Source: Betaproteobacteria bacterium
Lineage (GTDB): Bacteria > Pseudomonadota > Gammaproteobacteria > Burkholderiales > Casimicrobiaceae
Assembly: GCA_005888865.1 (NCBI GenBank)
Contig: VBCL01000229.1
Span: 1,516-10,913, forward strand
Reading direction: 5' to 3'
Length of the DNA: 9,398 nt
In this document: positions 1-6,552 of the stretch, piece by piece
Layout: every line of letters begins with the position of its first letter
Position numbering within the stretch: the first letter of the stretch is position 1
Translations under genes and position numbers: made by a program
The notes under the pieces: generated by a model
What the model was told of the DNA's origin: nothing
What the model saw: only the letters and a program-made list of their open reading frames with translations
Databases searched by the model: none

Positions 1-786
1 TTCCTGCCCGGCTTCCTGCTCGCGGGCCTGTACATGCTCTACGTGATCGGCCGCGCGATGCTCAATCCCAAGCTCGCGCCCAAGCTGCCGAAGGAGCAAA
101 CCGACATTCCAATGCGACAGATGGTGATGCTTCTGGCGACATCGTTTTTTCCGCTGGCGTTCCTGATTTTGGCCGTGCTGGGTGCGATCCTGTTCGGGCT
201 CGCTACGCCCAACGAAGCGGCTGCCTTCGGTGCGTTCGGGTCGATCCTGCTTGCGATCGGTTACGGGCAATTCAACCTGCAGCGCCTGAAGGAAGCGGTC
301 TTCCTCACCGCGCGCACGGCAGCCATGGTGTGCTGGCTGTTCGTCGGCTCATGGACGTTCTCCTCGGTATTCTCCTATCTCGGGGGGCAGGCCGTGGTCG
401 AGAACTTCATTCTCAGCCTGAACATGACGCCGGTGACCTTCACATTGCTCACCCAGTTCATCATCTTCCTGCTGGGCTGGCCGCTGGAGTGGACCGAGAT
501 CATCATCATCTTCGTGCCGATCTTCCTGCCGCTGCTGCACAACTTCAACATCGATCCAGTGTTCTTTGGGGTCCTGGTCGCGTTGAACATCCAGACCTCG
601 TTCCTCACCCCGCCGATGGCGATGGCCTGCTATTACCTCAAGGGCGTCGCGCCGAAGGGCGTCACGCTCAACCAGATCTTCGCCGGTGCGCTGCCGTTCC
701 TCTTCATGGTGTTCGTGTCCATGTTCCTGGTCTACGTCTTCCCGCAGATCGCGATGTGGCTGCCGGATGTCGTCTATGGTCATTGA
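1..786 (+). CDS. dctM: TRAP transporter large permease, C-terminal part (5' end outside window)
   Basis: The reading frame is open from the first base, so the gene starts upstream; about 261 residues are visible. The large (DctM-type) subunit of a TRAP transporter is the inner-membrane channel that takes up organic acids or related solutes using an ion gradient, together with a small DctQ subunit and a periplasmic binding protein. What is seen: strongly hydrophobic segments throughout, the family-typical ATPNEAAAFGA stretch (about visible residues 68-78), a long Trp/Ile/Phe-rich span (about 151-178), and the conserved NIQTSFLTPPMAMACYYLKG region (about 196-215). A last hydrophobic helix precedes the stop. 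DctM proteins usually exceed 420 residues, so roughly the C-terminal half or somewhat more is here. The substrate cannot be told, because the binding protein is not in the window. The family call is secure; the gene symbol is generic. Confidence 0.9.
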   Translation, partial: FLPGFLLAGLYMLYVIGRAMLNPKLAPKLPKEQTDIPMRQMVMLLATSFFPLAFLILAVLGAILFGLATPNEAAAFGAFGSILLAIGYGQFNLQRLKEAVFLTARTAAMVCWLFVGSWTFSSVFSYLGGQAVVENFILSLNMTPVTFTLLTQFIIFLLGWPLEWTEIIIIFVPIFLPLLHNFNIDPVFFGVLVALNIQTSFLTPPMAMACYYLKGVAPKGVTLNQIFAGALPFLFMVFVSMFLVYVFPQIAMWLPDVVYGH

Positions 787-868
787 CGCTACGCCCCCGT
801 TGCACGCCGGCCAACGCAAGGAGTAAGCTGATCGGCAGGACGTGCGTGACCGAAGAAACAGGAGCTCC

Positions 869-873
869 GGAGG
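869..873 (+). promoter_or_regulatory. Shine-Dalgarno site of the CBS-domain gene
   Basis: GGAGG lies 6 nt before the ATG at 880 and fixes that start. The rest of the 93-bp gap after the permease gene (787-868) shows no clear promoter or terminator, so the two genes could share a transcript. Confidence 0.7.
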
Positions 874-879
874 CGAACC

Positions 880-1317
880 ATGCTGGTCAGTGAAATCCTC
901 CGCATCAAGGGTAACGCCCTGTTCACGACGCCGCCGAACGGCACCGTGCTCGAAGCGGTGAAGTCGATGGCGCAGCACGACATCGGCTCGCTGGTCGTCA
1001 TGGACCACGGGCAGATGATGGGGATGGTGACCTTTGCCGAAGTTCTCGACGCGTTGTCCAAGCGCCAGGGACAGCTCGGCGATCTCAAGGTCAACGACAT
1101 CTACGTCCGCGATCCGCTGATCGCAACGCCGCATCTCGACGTGATGGAGCTGCGCCGCGCCATGCTCGAGCGGCACGCGCGTTATGTCCCGGTGCAGGAC
1201 GGACGGACGTTGCTCGGCGTCGTCTCGTTCCACGACGTCGCCAAGGCGGTCTACGAAGAGCAGAGCTTCGAAAACCGCATGCTCAAGAGCTACATCAAGA
1301 GCGCGCCCGACGAGTAG
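880..1317 (+). CDS. CBS-domain pair protein (putative nucleotide-sensing regulator)
   Basis: This 145-residue protein is little more than two tandem CBS domains. The first spans about residues 8-60, with the typical DIGSLVVMDHGQMMGMVTF core at about 34-52. The second spans about 73-130, with RYVPVQDGRTLLGVVSFHDV at about 101-120. CBS pairs (Bateman modules) bind adenine nucleotides, SAM or related ligands and usually regulate a partner. There is no catalytic domain, signal peptide or membrane segment, so it is probably a soluble cytoplasmic regulator. Stand-alone two-CBS proteins of this length are common in betaproteobacteria and mostly lack an assigned function. A good Shine-Dalgarno site supports the ATG start. 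It follows the TRAP permease gene by 93 bp on the same strand, but a functional link is only conjecture. Its last 28 bp overlap the 3' end of the convergent methyltransferase gene. Confidence 0.88.
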   Translation: MLVSEILRIKGNALFTTPPNGTVLEAVKSMAQHDIGSLVVMDHGQMMGMVTFAEVLDALSKRQGQLGDLKVNDIYVRDPLIATPHLDVMELRRAMLERHARYVPVQDGRTLLGVVSFHDVAKAVYEEQSFENRMLKSYIKSAPDE

Positions 1318-2057
1318 TCCCGCCCCAACAAAAAAATCGCCGGCCGCTTCGCGAGATCCATGCTCGGCGCTGCCCGCCATGCCGCGATCGGGCGACTGAC
1401 GACCTGCTCGGCGGCGAGCGTGAGGTCGACGGCGACGCAGAGTCTCAGGACCGGCCGGCATTCCGACAGCACCGCGCTGACGAGGGCGCCGTTGCGGTAA
1501 GGCGTCTCGATGAAAATCTGCGTCGCTCCCGTGCGGACAACTGCCTGGTCCAGAGCTCGCAGCGCGGCGTCCCGAGGCCCAGCCTTCGCCGGCAGGTAGC
1601 CGTGGAAGGTGAACGCCTGTCCATTCATGCCGGCCGCCATCAACGCCAGCAGCACCGCCGAGGGTCCGACCAGGGGAACCACCTTGACGCCGGCGCGGTG
1701 AGCGGCCGCAACCAGCAGCGCGCCCGGATCCGCGACGCCGGGACAGCCCGCGTCGGAGAGCAAGCCGAGATCATCCCCACGCAATGCCGGTGCGATGAGG
1801 TCCGCAGCGCGCTCCGCCGGAGTGTGCTCGTTGAGCTCGGTCATGACGAGCGACTGCAACGGGCGGTCCGGCGCGAGCGTCTTGAGAAACTGCCGCGCGA
1901 GCTTCGGGGTCTCGACCACGAAGTGCGTCAGGCCGCGCGCGAGGTCGATCGTGCGCTGCGGCAGCACCGCAGCGGGCGCTACGATACCGAGGAGGCTCGG
2001 GATCACGTACAGCCGGCCAAGCCGGCGCACCGAGGCGCTCGCCGCCGGTGCACTCAC
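1290..2057 (-). CDS. RsmI-like SAM-dependent methyltransferase (tetrapyrrole methylase fold)
   Basis: This 255-residue protein belongs to the RsmI/tetrapyrrole methylase family. RsmI methylates the 2'-O of C1402 in 16S rRNA with SAM. Visible family marks are an N-terminal LYVIPSLLG (about 16-24, where RsmI has a VPTPIGN-type motif), LSDAGCPGVADPG (100-112), VVPLVGPSAVLLAL (126-139), FHGYLP (151-156) and IFIETPYRNG (181-190). The first motif departs from true RsmI and the protein is shorter than usual for RsmI (about 280-290). It is therefore more likely the paralogue that betaproteobacteria often carry beside maf, with unproven substrate, so no symbol is given. The ATG overlaps the maf stop by 4 bp, which suggests translational coupling. 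The last nine or so residues are read from DNA antisense to the CBS gene end and follow a run of seven T (A at 1330-1336), so the exact C-terminus is less certain. Confidence 0.82.
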   Translation of the reverse strand: MSAPAASASVRRLGRLYVIPSLLGIVAPAAVLPQRTIDLARGLTHFVVETPKLARQFLKTLAPDRPLQSLVMTELNEHTPAERAADLIAPALRGDDLGLLSDAGCPGVADPGALLVAAAHRAGVKVVPLVGPSAVLLALMAAGMNGQAFTFHGYLPAKAGPRDAALRALDQAVVRTGATQIFIETPYRNGALVSAVLSECRPVLRLCVAVDLTLAAEQVVSRPIAAWRAAPSMDLAKRPAIFLLGRDYSSGALLM

Positions 2058-2683
2058 CCTGCCACCGGCAGGGGGTGCACGCCTTCGGCCTCGAGCAGGT
2101 CGGTAAGACGGATCAGGGGCAGGCCGATCAGTGCGGTCGGGTCGTCGCTGGCGATCCTCGTGAACAGCGCGATGCCGAGTTCCTCCGCCTTGACCGATCC
2201 CGCGCAGTCGAAAGGCTGCTCGCGGTCGAGATAGGCTTCGAGCGCGGTGTCATCGAGGCTGCGAAACGTGCTCGCGACGTCGACCAGGGCGTTGCGGCAA
2301 AGGCCCGTGCGCGCGTTGAGGAGCGCCACTGCCGTGTGAAAGAGAACCGTGCGCCCGCGCATTGTGCGTAGCTGCTCGAGTGCGTGCGCGCGATCGCGCG
2401 GCTTGCCGACGGCCTCGCCCGCCAAGTCCGCAACCTGGTCGGAACCGATGATGAGCGCGTCGGGATGGCGAGGCGCCACCGCGCGCGCCTTGGCCTCGGC
2501 AAGGCGCACCGCCGTTTCTGCCGGCCGCTCGCCCGGCAGGGAAGCTTCGTCGATATCCGGTGCGGCGACCTCGAAGTCGAGACCAAGCCTCCGCAACAGC
2601 GCCTGCCTATGGCGCGACGTGGAGGCGAGAATCAGGGGCGTCTTTCCGTGAGAAGTCGTTGTTTTCACGGTTTTCTTTGACAT
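2054..2683 (-). CDS. maf: Maf-family nucleotide pyrophosphatase, YceF type (likely 7-methyl-GTP pyrophosphatase)
   Basis: This 209-residue Maf protein hydrolyses non-canonical or modified nucleoside triphosphates to monophosphates and pyrophosphate, a house-cleaning role in the cytoplasm. Seen in sequence: the phosphate-binding ASTSRHRQALL motif (residues 20-30), the conserved IIGSDQV (78-84) with the catalytic-type Asp82, and near the C-terminus DCAGSVKAE and ALIGLPLI. The SDQV, CAGS(V/F)K and GLPLI signature matches E. coli YceF (m7GTP pyrophosphatase) better than YhdE, so the subtype is a fair inference. The annotated ATG gives about 13 extra residues before the usual PLILAST start and has only a weak Shine-Dalgarno site; an in-frame GTG at 2668 is an alternative. 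The gene diverges from yceD, and its start codon overlaps the -35 box of the yceD-side promoter. The downstream methyltransferase gene overlaps by 4 bp. Confidence 0.9.
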   Translation of the reverse strand: MSKKTVKTTTSHGKTPLILASTSRHRQALLRRLGLDFEVAAPDIDEASLPGERPAETAVRLAEAKARAVAPRHPDALIIGSDQVADLAGEAVGKPRDRAHALEQLRTMRGRTVLFHTAVALLNARTGLCRNALVDVASTFRSLDDTALEAYLDREQPFDCAGSVKAEELGIALFTRIASDDPTALIGLPLIRLTDLLEAEGVHPLPVAG

Positions 2684-2705
2684 AACGCTCAGAGCTGGCT
2701 ATTAT
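2677..2705 (+). promoter_or_regulatory. Sigma70-type promoter for the yceD-rpmF-plsX-fab operon
   Basis: A perfect TTGACA (2677-2682) and a 5-of-6 TATTAT (2700-2705) are separated by exactly 17 bp in an otherwise GC-rich region. Transcription would start near 2711-2713, giving a leader of about 98 nt to the preferred yceD start. The -35 box overlaps the maf start codon on the other strand. The same AT-rich centre read leftwards gives CATAAT, a possible -10 for maf, but without a clear -35. Confidence 0.72.
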
Positions 2706-2715
2706 GCTACGTTTT

Positions 2716-2728
2716 GCTTCGTCGAAGC
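2716..2728 (+). repeat. Small palindrome in the yceD leader (GCTTCG-T-CGAAGC)
   Basis: A 6-bp inverted repeat with a single central base lies 4-6 nt after the predicted transcription start. In RNA it could form a 5-bp stem with a 3-nt loop at the mRNA 5' end. In DNA it is placed where an operator could lie. No known fatty-acid regulator site is recognised. Confidence 0.35.
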
Positions 2729-2809
2729 GAGTCGCCGGCCGAAGGAGCGATGAGGTCCTCCGGTGCGGAAGGCATCGACGGCGCGTAAGCGATGCCGGAA
2801 GTGAAGTCA

Positions 2810-3370
2810 ATGGCAACGGGCAAGGCAGCGGCCGGAGGCTCGGTGCGGGGTCGGTTCGACGCGTTCAGACTGGCGGCCCGCGGCGAGGCGCTGGGCGGTG
2901 AGGTCGACATGACCGGCCGGGCGCGGGTGCGCGACCGGCTGGCGCAGACGGCGGGCGCAGCAATTGTTTCGTGGCGGATTCAGGGTGGTCACGACGCTCT
3001 TGGCCGGGCGGCGTTGACGCTGACCGTCCAGGGCAACCTGCCGCTCGAGTGTCAGCGTTGTCTGCAGGCTTTCGACACGGCGATCGAGCAACAGTCCGAA
3101 TTGCTGCTCGCGCGCGACGAAGCCGAGCTGGCGAAGCTGGACGCGGAGGAGGGGGAAGTGCTTCTTGCCTCGACCCCGCTCGATGCGATGACGTTGGTCG
3201 AAGACGAGCTGCTGCTTTCGCTGCCTTTCGCGCCGATGCATGCCGAGGCCCAATGTCCGGCGCCGGCGCAAGCTGGCGAGCCCGGCGGCGAGCCGGAACG
3301 AAACACGCCGTCTCCCTTTGCGCGGCTCGCCGCGCTCAAGAAGAGATCCGGTGGAACCTCTAAGGAGTGA
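2810..3370 (+). CDS. yceD: YceD family protein (DUF177), 23S rRNA/ribosome-related
   Basis: This is a YceD/DUF177 protein, a family that sits directly before rpmF in many bacteria and is linked to 23S rRNA accumulation. From the preferred start it has 186 residues. The family's metal-site-like pattern is visible: LECQRCL with Cys81 and Cys84, then DELLLSLPFAPMH with His144 and Cys149. An acidic stretch lies between them (about 103-118) and a Lys/Arg-rich tail (177-186) ends the protein. The ATG at 2810 is preferred because GGAAG (2797-2801) lies 8 nt before it. An in-frame ATG at 2792 adds six residues but has no near Shine-Dalgarno site. It is the first gene after the promoter at 2677-2705, and its last two sense codons (AAG GAG) double as the rpmF Shine-Dalgarno site, so the two genes are tightly linked. 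Confidence 0.9.
   Translation: MATGKAAAGGSVRGRFDAFRLAARGEALGGEVDMTGRARVRDRLAQTAGAAIVSWRIQGGHDALGRAALTLTVQGNLPLECQRCLQAFDTAIEQQSELLLARDEAELAKLDAEEGEVLLASTPLDAMTLVEDELLLSLPFAPMHAEAQCPAPAQAGEPGGEPERNTPSPFARLAALKKRSGGTSKE
3362..3367 (+). promoter_or_regulatory. Shine-Dalgarno site of rpmF, inside the yceD end
   Basis: AAGGAG, the last two sense codons of yceD, lies 9 nt before the rpmF ATG at 3377. It is a strong site, as expected for a ribosomal protein gene. Confidence 0.8.
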
Positions 3371-3376
3371 ACCAAG

Positions 3377-3559
3377 ATGGCTGTCCAGCAGAACAAGAAA
3401 TCGGCGTCCAAGCGCAACATGCATCGCGCGCACGATTTTCTGACCGATCCTCCGCTCGCGGTCGAGCCGGTGACCGGCGAAGTGCATCGGCGTCACCATA
3501 TCAGCCCCAGTGGTTACTATCGGGGCAAGAAGGTCGTCAAGACCAAGGCCGACGTCTAG
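3377..3559 (+). CDS. rpmF: 50S ribosomal protein L32
   Basis: This 60-residue basic protein is ribosomal protein L32 of the large subunit. It begins MAVQQNKKSASKRNMHRAHD and carries GEVHRRHHISPSGYYRGKKVV (split here as GEVHRRHHIS and GYYRGKKVV), the conserved core of L32. It has no cysteines, so it is the zinc-free form. The length is normal and the start is fixed by AAGGAG at 3362-3367. It sits 6 bp after yceD and 83 bp before plsX. The rpmF-plsX-fab order is widely conserved and ties ribosome production to lipid synthesis. Confidence 0.97.
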   Translation: MAVQQNKKSASKRNMHRAHDFLTDPPLAVEPVTGEVHRRHHISPSGYYRGKKVVKTKADV

Positions 3560-3568
3560 TCTCGGATA

Positions 3569-3586
3569 CCGGGAGCCCGCTCCCGG
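3569..3586 (+). repeat. GC-rich hairpin between rpmF and plsX
   Basis: CCGGGAG (3569-3575) and CTCCCGG (3580-3586) form a perfect 7-bp stem with a 4-nt loop, 9 nt after the rpmF stop. No T-run follows, so it is not a standard intrinsic terminator. It could protect the 3' end of the abundant yceD-rpmF message or cause pausing. The remaining bases to plsX show no other signal. Confidence 0.5.
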
Positions 3587-3642
3587 GAGGCCAGACGCAA
3601 ACCCGCTTCGCGTTGGGCCGCCGACGCGTCCGCATCAATCCG

Positions 3643-4695
3643 ATGCAAGTCACGATTGCCGTCGACGCGATGGGGGGCGACCACGGGCCGCCGGTGACGG
3701 TCGCGGCATCGTTGCGATTCCTCGAGGCAACCCCCGACGCGCGCATCATCCTGGTGGGCCGCAAAGAGGCCGTCCAGCGAGTGCTCGATACGACGCGCTC
3801 GCGCGCCCTCGAACGCGCCAGCATTCACGCCACGACCGAGGTGGTCGAGATGCACGAGCCACCCGCGGACGCCCTGCGACGCAAGAAAGACTCGTCGATG
3901 CGGGTCGCCGTCAATCTGGTGAAGGATGGCGTCGCGCAGGCCTGCGTGTCGGCCGGCAACACCGGAGCGCTGATGGCGATCTCCCGCTTCGTGCTCAAGA
4001 CCCTGCCCGGCATCGACCGGCCGGCAATCGCTTCGCAGCTCCCCACGCGCCTGGGCGTGACCCTGGCGCTCGATCTCGGCGCCAACGTCGACTGCACGCC
4101 CGAGCAACTGTTGCAGTTCGCGATCATGGGGAGCGCACTGGTTTCCGCGGTGGAGGGCATCGAGCGCCCGACGGTGGGTCTCCTCAACATCGGCGAGGAG
4201 GAGATCAAGGGCAACGATGTCGTCAAGGAGGCCTCGGAGCTTCTCAGAGCATCGGGCCTGAACTTCTACGGCAACGTCGAGGGCACCGACATTTACAAAG
4301 GAACGACCGACGTCATCGTCTGCGACGGCTTCGTCGGCAACGTCGCGCTCAAGACCTCGGAAGGGCTCGCGTTGATGCTCGCGGACTATTTGCGTGAGGA
4401 GTTCACCCGCAACGGGCTGCGAAGAAGTCTGGCGCTGGTCGCCTTGCCGGCGATCAACGCCTTCAAGCGCCGCGTCGATCCGCGCCGCTACAACGGCGCG
4501 ACGCTCATCGGCCTCAAGGGCGTGGTAATCAAGAGCCATGGCTCGGCCGATCCAATGGCGTTCCGGCATGCACTCAGGAAGGCGTACACCGAGGTGACGC
4601 ACGGGGTGCTCGAGCGCATCGAGCAACGACTCGCGGTGACGCCAGCAGCAGCAACGCAGCCCGCTGCAGCCGCGGCGGGTTCCGGCGATGCATAG
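3643..4695 (+). CDS. plsX: Phosphate acyltransferase PlsX
   Basis: PlsX converts acyl-ACP and phosphate to acyl-phosphate, the donor for PlsY in the first step of phospholipid synthesis; it is a soluble protein that works at the membrane. The 350-residue product has the N-terminal VDAMGGDHGP (7-16), SAGNTGALMA (103-112), the GNVEGTDIYKG (210-220) and VCDGFVGNVALKTSEG (226-241) region, and SHGSAD (298-303), all typical of the family. The last 20 residues are an Ala-rich tail (331-350) beyond the core fold. The ATG at 3643 gives the standard MQVTIAVDAMGG start. The frame stays open upstream through rpmF, but that extension is only a GC-rich artefact. No clear Shine-Dalgarno sequence precedes it. 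The end overlaps fabH by 8 bp, suggesting coupled translation. Confidence 0.96.
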   Translation: MQVTIAVDAMGGDHGPPVTVAASLRFLEATPDARIILVGRKEAVQRVLDTTRSRALERASIHATTEVVEMHEPPADALRRKKDSSMRVAVNLVKDGVAQACVSAGNTGALMAISRFVLKTLPGIDRPAIASQLPTRLGVTLALDLGANVDCTPEQLLQFAIMGSALVSAVEGIERPTVGLLNIGEEEIKGNDVVKEASELLRASGLNFYGNVEGTDIYKGTTDVIVCDGFVGNVALKTSEGLALMLADYLREEFTRNGLRRSLALVALPAINAFKRRVDPRRYNGATLIGLKGVVIKSHGSADPMAFRHALRKAYTEVTHGVLERIEQRLAVTPAAATQPAAAAAGSGDA

Positions 4696-5600
4696 CCGGA
4701 TTGCGGGCACGGGCAGCTATCTCCCGGCACAGATTCTCACCAACGACGAGCTTGCCAAGCGAGTCGATACGAGCGACGAATGGATTCGCACGCGAACCGG
4801 GATCCGCGCTTCGCGCCGCGCGCCAGGCGCTTGCCGACGCGGAGATCGCGCCGGCCGACGTCGATCTCATCGTGCTCGCGACGACGACGCCGGACATGGT
4901 ATTTCCCTCGACCGCGTGCATCCTCCAGGACAAGCTCGGCACCAGGAACGGTCCGGCGTTCGACGTGCAGGCCGTGTGCAGCGGCTTCGTTTACGCGCTC
5001 GGGCTCGCTGACCTCATGGTCAAGAGCGGCCAGGCGAGGAACGCATTGGTCGTCGGCGCCGAGATCTACTCCCGCATCCTCGACTGGAACGACCGCGGGA
5101 CCTGCGTGCTCTTCGGCGACGGTGCCGGCGCGGTGGTGCTGACGCCTGCGGCGAAACCGGGCATCCTGTCGGTGCACCTGCACGCCGACGGACACTATCG
5201 CAATATTCTCGCGGTGCCCGGTACGGTCGCGCACGGCAAGGTGAGCGGCACGCCGCTGCTGACGATGGAAGGCAACACCGTGTTCAAGTTCGCCGTGAAG
5301 GTCCTCGCGGAGGTGGCGCACGAGGCGCTGAGCGCGAACGGCCTCGAGACTTCGGCGATCGACTGGCTGATTCCGCATCAGGCCAATATCCGCATCATGG
5401 ATGCGACCGCGAAGAAGCTGCACCTGCCGCCGGAGCGCATGATCGCGACCGTAGACCGTCATGCGAACACGTCGGCAGCCTCGATTCCGCTCGCGCTCGA
5501 TCTCGCGGTGCGGGACGGGCGCATTCGTCGCGGCCAGCACGTGATGTTGCTCGGCGTGGGGGGCGGGTTTACGTGGGGATCGGTGTTGCTGAAATGGTGA
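4688..5600 (+). pseudogene. fabH: Beta-ketoacyl-ACP synthase III (FabH), disrupted by internal deletion and frameshift
   Basis: FabH condenses acetyl-CoA with malonyl-ACP to start fatty acid synthesis. Frame 1 from ATG 4688 encodes a normal N-terminus (IAGTGSYLP, then VDTSDEWIRTRTGIR) to about 4807. The rest of FabH then continues in another frame, from ALRAARQALADA (4806 on) to GGGFTWGSVLLKW and the stop at 5598-5600. Aligned with E. coli FabH (from memory), about 14-15 residues after TRTGIR (the ERHIAA region) are missing. The length fits a loss of about 44 nt (2 modulo 3), which both deletes and shifts frame. As written, translation from 4688 would end at 5011 after 107 residues. Catalytic-triad codons remain in the second part: Cys (4977-4979, AVCSGF), His (5376-5378, PHQAN), Asn (5466-5468, HANTSAA). 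The second part has no plausible start of its own. It is either a real null allele or an assembly or sequencing error; the otherwise perfect conservation favours a recent event or an error. Confidence 0.88.
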
Positions 5601-5608
5601 GCGAAACG

Positions 5609-6547
5609 ATGAAACTCGGACTGGTGTTCCCCGGCCAGGGATCGCAGGCGGTGGGCATGATGAGCCGCTACGACGGCTTTCCTGTCGTGCGCGACACCTT
5701 CACCGAGGCCTCCGCGACGCTCGGGCAGGATCTCTGGGCGCTGGTCGAAAACGGGCCGGACGAGGCCCTCAATCAGACCGTGAACACCCAGCCGGCGATG
5801 CTCGCCGCGGATATCGCCGTGTATCGCGCCTGGCGTGCCGCCGGCGGCGCCGCGCCCGACATCCTCGCCGGTCACAGCCTGGGCGAATACGCCGCCCTCG
5901 TTGCAGTGGGGGCGCTCGCCTTCGCCGACGCACTTCCGCTGGTCCGCTTTCGTGCACAGGCGATGCAGGAGGCGGTTCCCGCCGGTGTGGGCGCGATGGC
6001 CGCCGTCATGGGTCTCGACGCCGCGGGCGTCACCGAGGCGTGCCGCGAGGCGGCGCAAGGACAGGTTGTCGAGCCCGTCAACTTCAACGCGCCCGATCAG
6101 ATCGTCATCGCGGGACACCGCGATGCGGTGGAACGCGCAGGCACTGCCGCGAAGGCGCGCGGCGCCAAGCGCGCGGTCATGTTGCCGGTGAGCGCACCGT
6201 TCCACAGCGTGCTGATGCAACCGGCCGCGGAACGTCTCGCGGCGCGCCTTGCTGAGCTCACGATCGAGCCGCTCGCCGTCCCGGTGATTCACAACGTCGA
6301 CGTCTCGGTCGCCGGCTCGCCGGGCGCGATCCGCGCAGCGCTGGCGGCGCAGGCGGCAAACCCGGTGCGCTGGGTCGAGACCATTCAGGGGTTCGTCGCG
6401 CGAGGCGTCACGCACATCGTCGAGTGCGGGCCCGGCAAGGTGCTGACCGGCCTCACCAAGCGGATTGCACCCGACCTCACGGCGCTGCCATTGAACGACG
6501 CCGACGCGATCGCCGCGGCGATCGACGCGATCGGTAAAGGCCGTTGA
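5609..6547 (+). CDS. fabD: Malonyl-CoA:ACP transacylase
   Basis: FabD moves the malonyl group from CoA to ACP, supplying the extender unit for FabH and FabF. The 312-residue product (E. coli about 309) starts MKLGLVFPGQGSQAVGMM. It has GHSLGEYAA with nucleophile Ser90, Arg115 in VRFRAQAMQEA, the catalytic His199 in SAPFHSVLM, and Gln248 shortly before NPVRW. The ATG at 5609, 8 nt after the fabH stop, is chosen because it gives the family-standard start. An in-frame ATG at 5594 overlaps the fabH stop and adds five residues, and a GTG at 5573 would add twelve. Shine-Dalgarno support is weak, so translation may depend on ribosomes arriving from upstream. With fabH broken, early termination at 5011 could reduce coupling. 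REP-like palindromes begin 6 bp after its stop. Confidence 0.96.
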   Translation: MKLGLVFPGQGSQAVGMMSRYDGFPVVRDTFTEASATLGQDLWALVENGPDEALNQTVNTQPAMLAADIAVYRAWRAAGGAAPDILAGHSLGEYAALVAVGALAFADALPLVRFRAQAMQEAVPAGVGAMAAVMGLDAAGVTEACREAAQGQVVEPVNFNAPDQIVIAGHRDAVERAGTAAKARGAKRAVMLPVSAPFHSVLMQPAAERLAARLAELTIEPLAVPVIHNVDVSVAGSPGAIRAALAAQAANPVRWVETIQGFVARGVTHIVECGPGKVLTGLTKRIAPDLTALPLNDADAIAAAIDAIGKGR

Positions 6548-6552
6548 TGTTT

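Noticed and set aside
349..1461. Long open frame on the - strand (370 codons) across the permease and CBS genes
   Set aside because: Its product is rich in Arg, His, Glu and Asp with no recognisable domain, and it lies antisense to two well-supported genes; this is typical of GC-rich DNA.
3367..3642. N-terminal extension of PlsX running through rpmF
   Set aside because: The added sequence resembles no PlsX and overlaps rpmF out of frame; the standard PlsX start is at 3643.
3556..4710. Long - strand open frame (384 codons) opposite plsX
   Set aside because: Low-information composition, no family resemblance, and plsX on the other strand is certain.
4688..5011. Programmed frameshifting as an explanation of the fabH frame change
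   Set aside because: A frameshift signal would not remove 14-15 conserved residues; no slippery heptamer is seen at the junction.
4701..5600. fabH second frame as a complete gene starting at TTG 4701
   Set aside because: Its first ~35 residues are out-of-frame translation of the true FabH N-terminus, and no Shine-Dalgarno site precedes the TTG; it is the 3' part of the broken fabH.
5573..5608. GTG 5573 or ATG 5594 as the fabD start
   Set aside because: They add residues before the standard MKLGLVFPGQGSQ N-terminus and overlap the fabH end; 5609 is simpler, although 5594 cannot be fully excluded.
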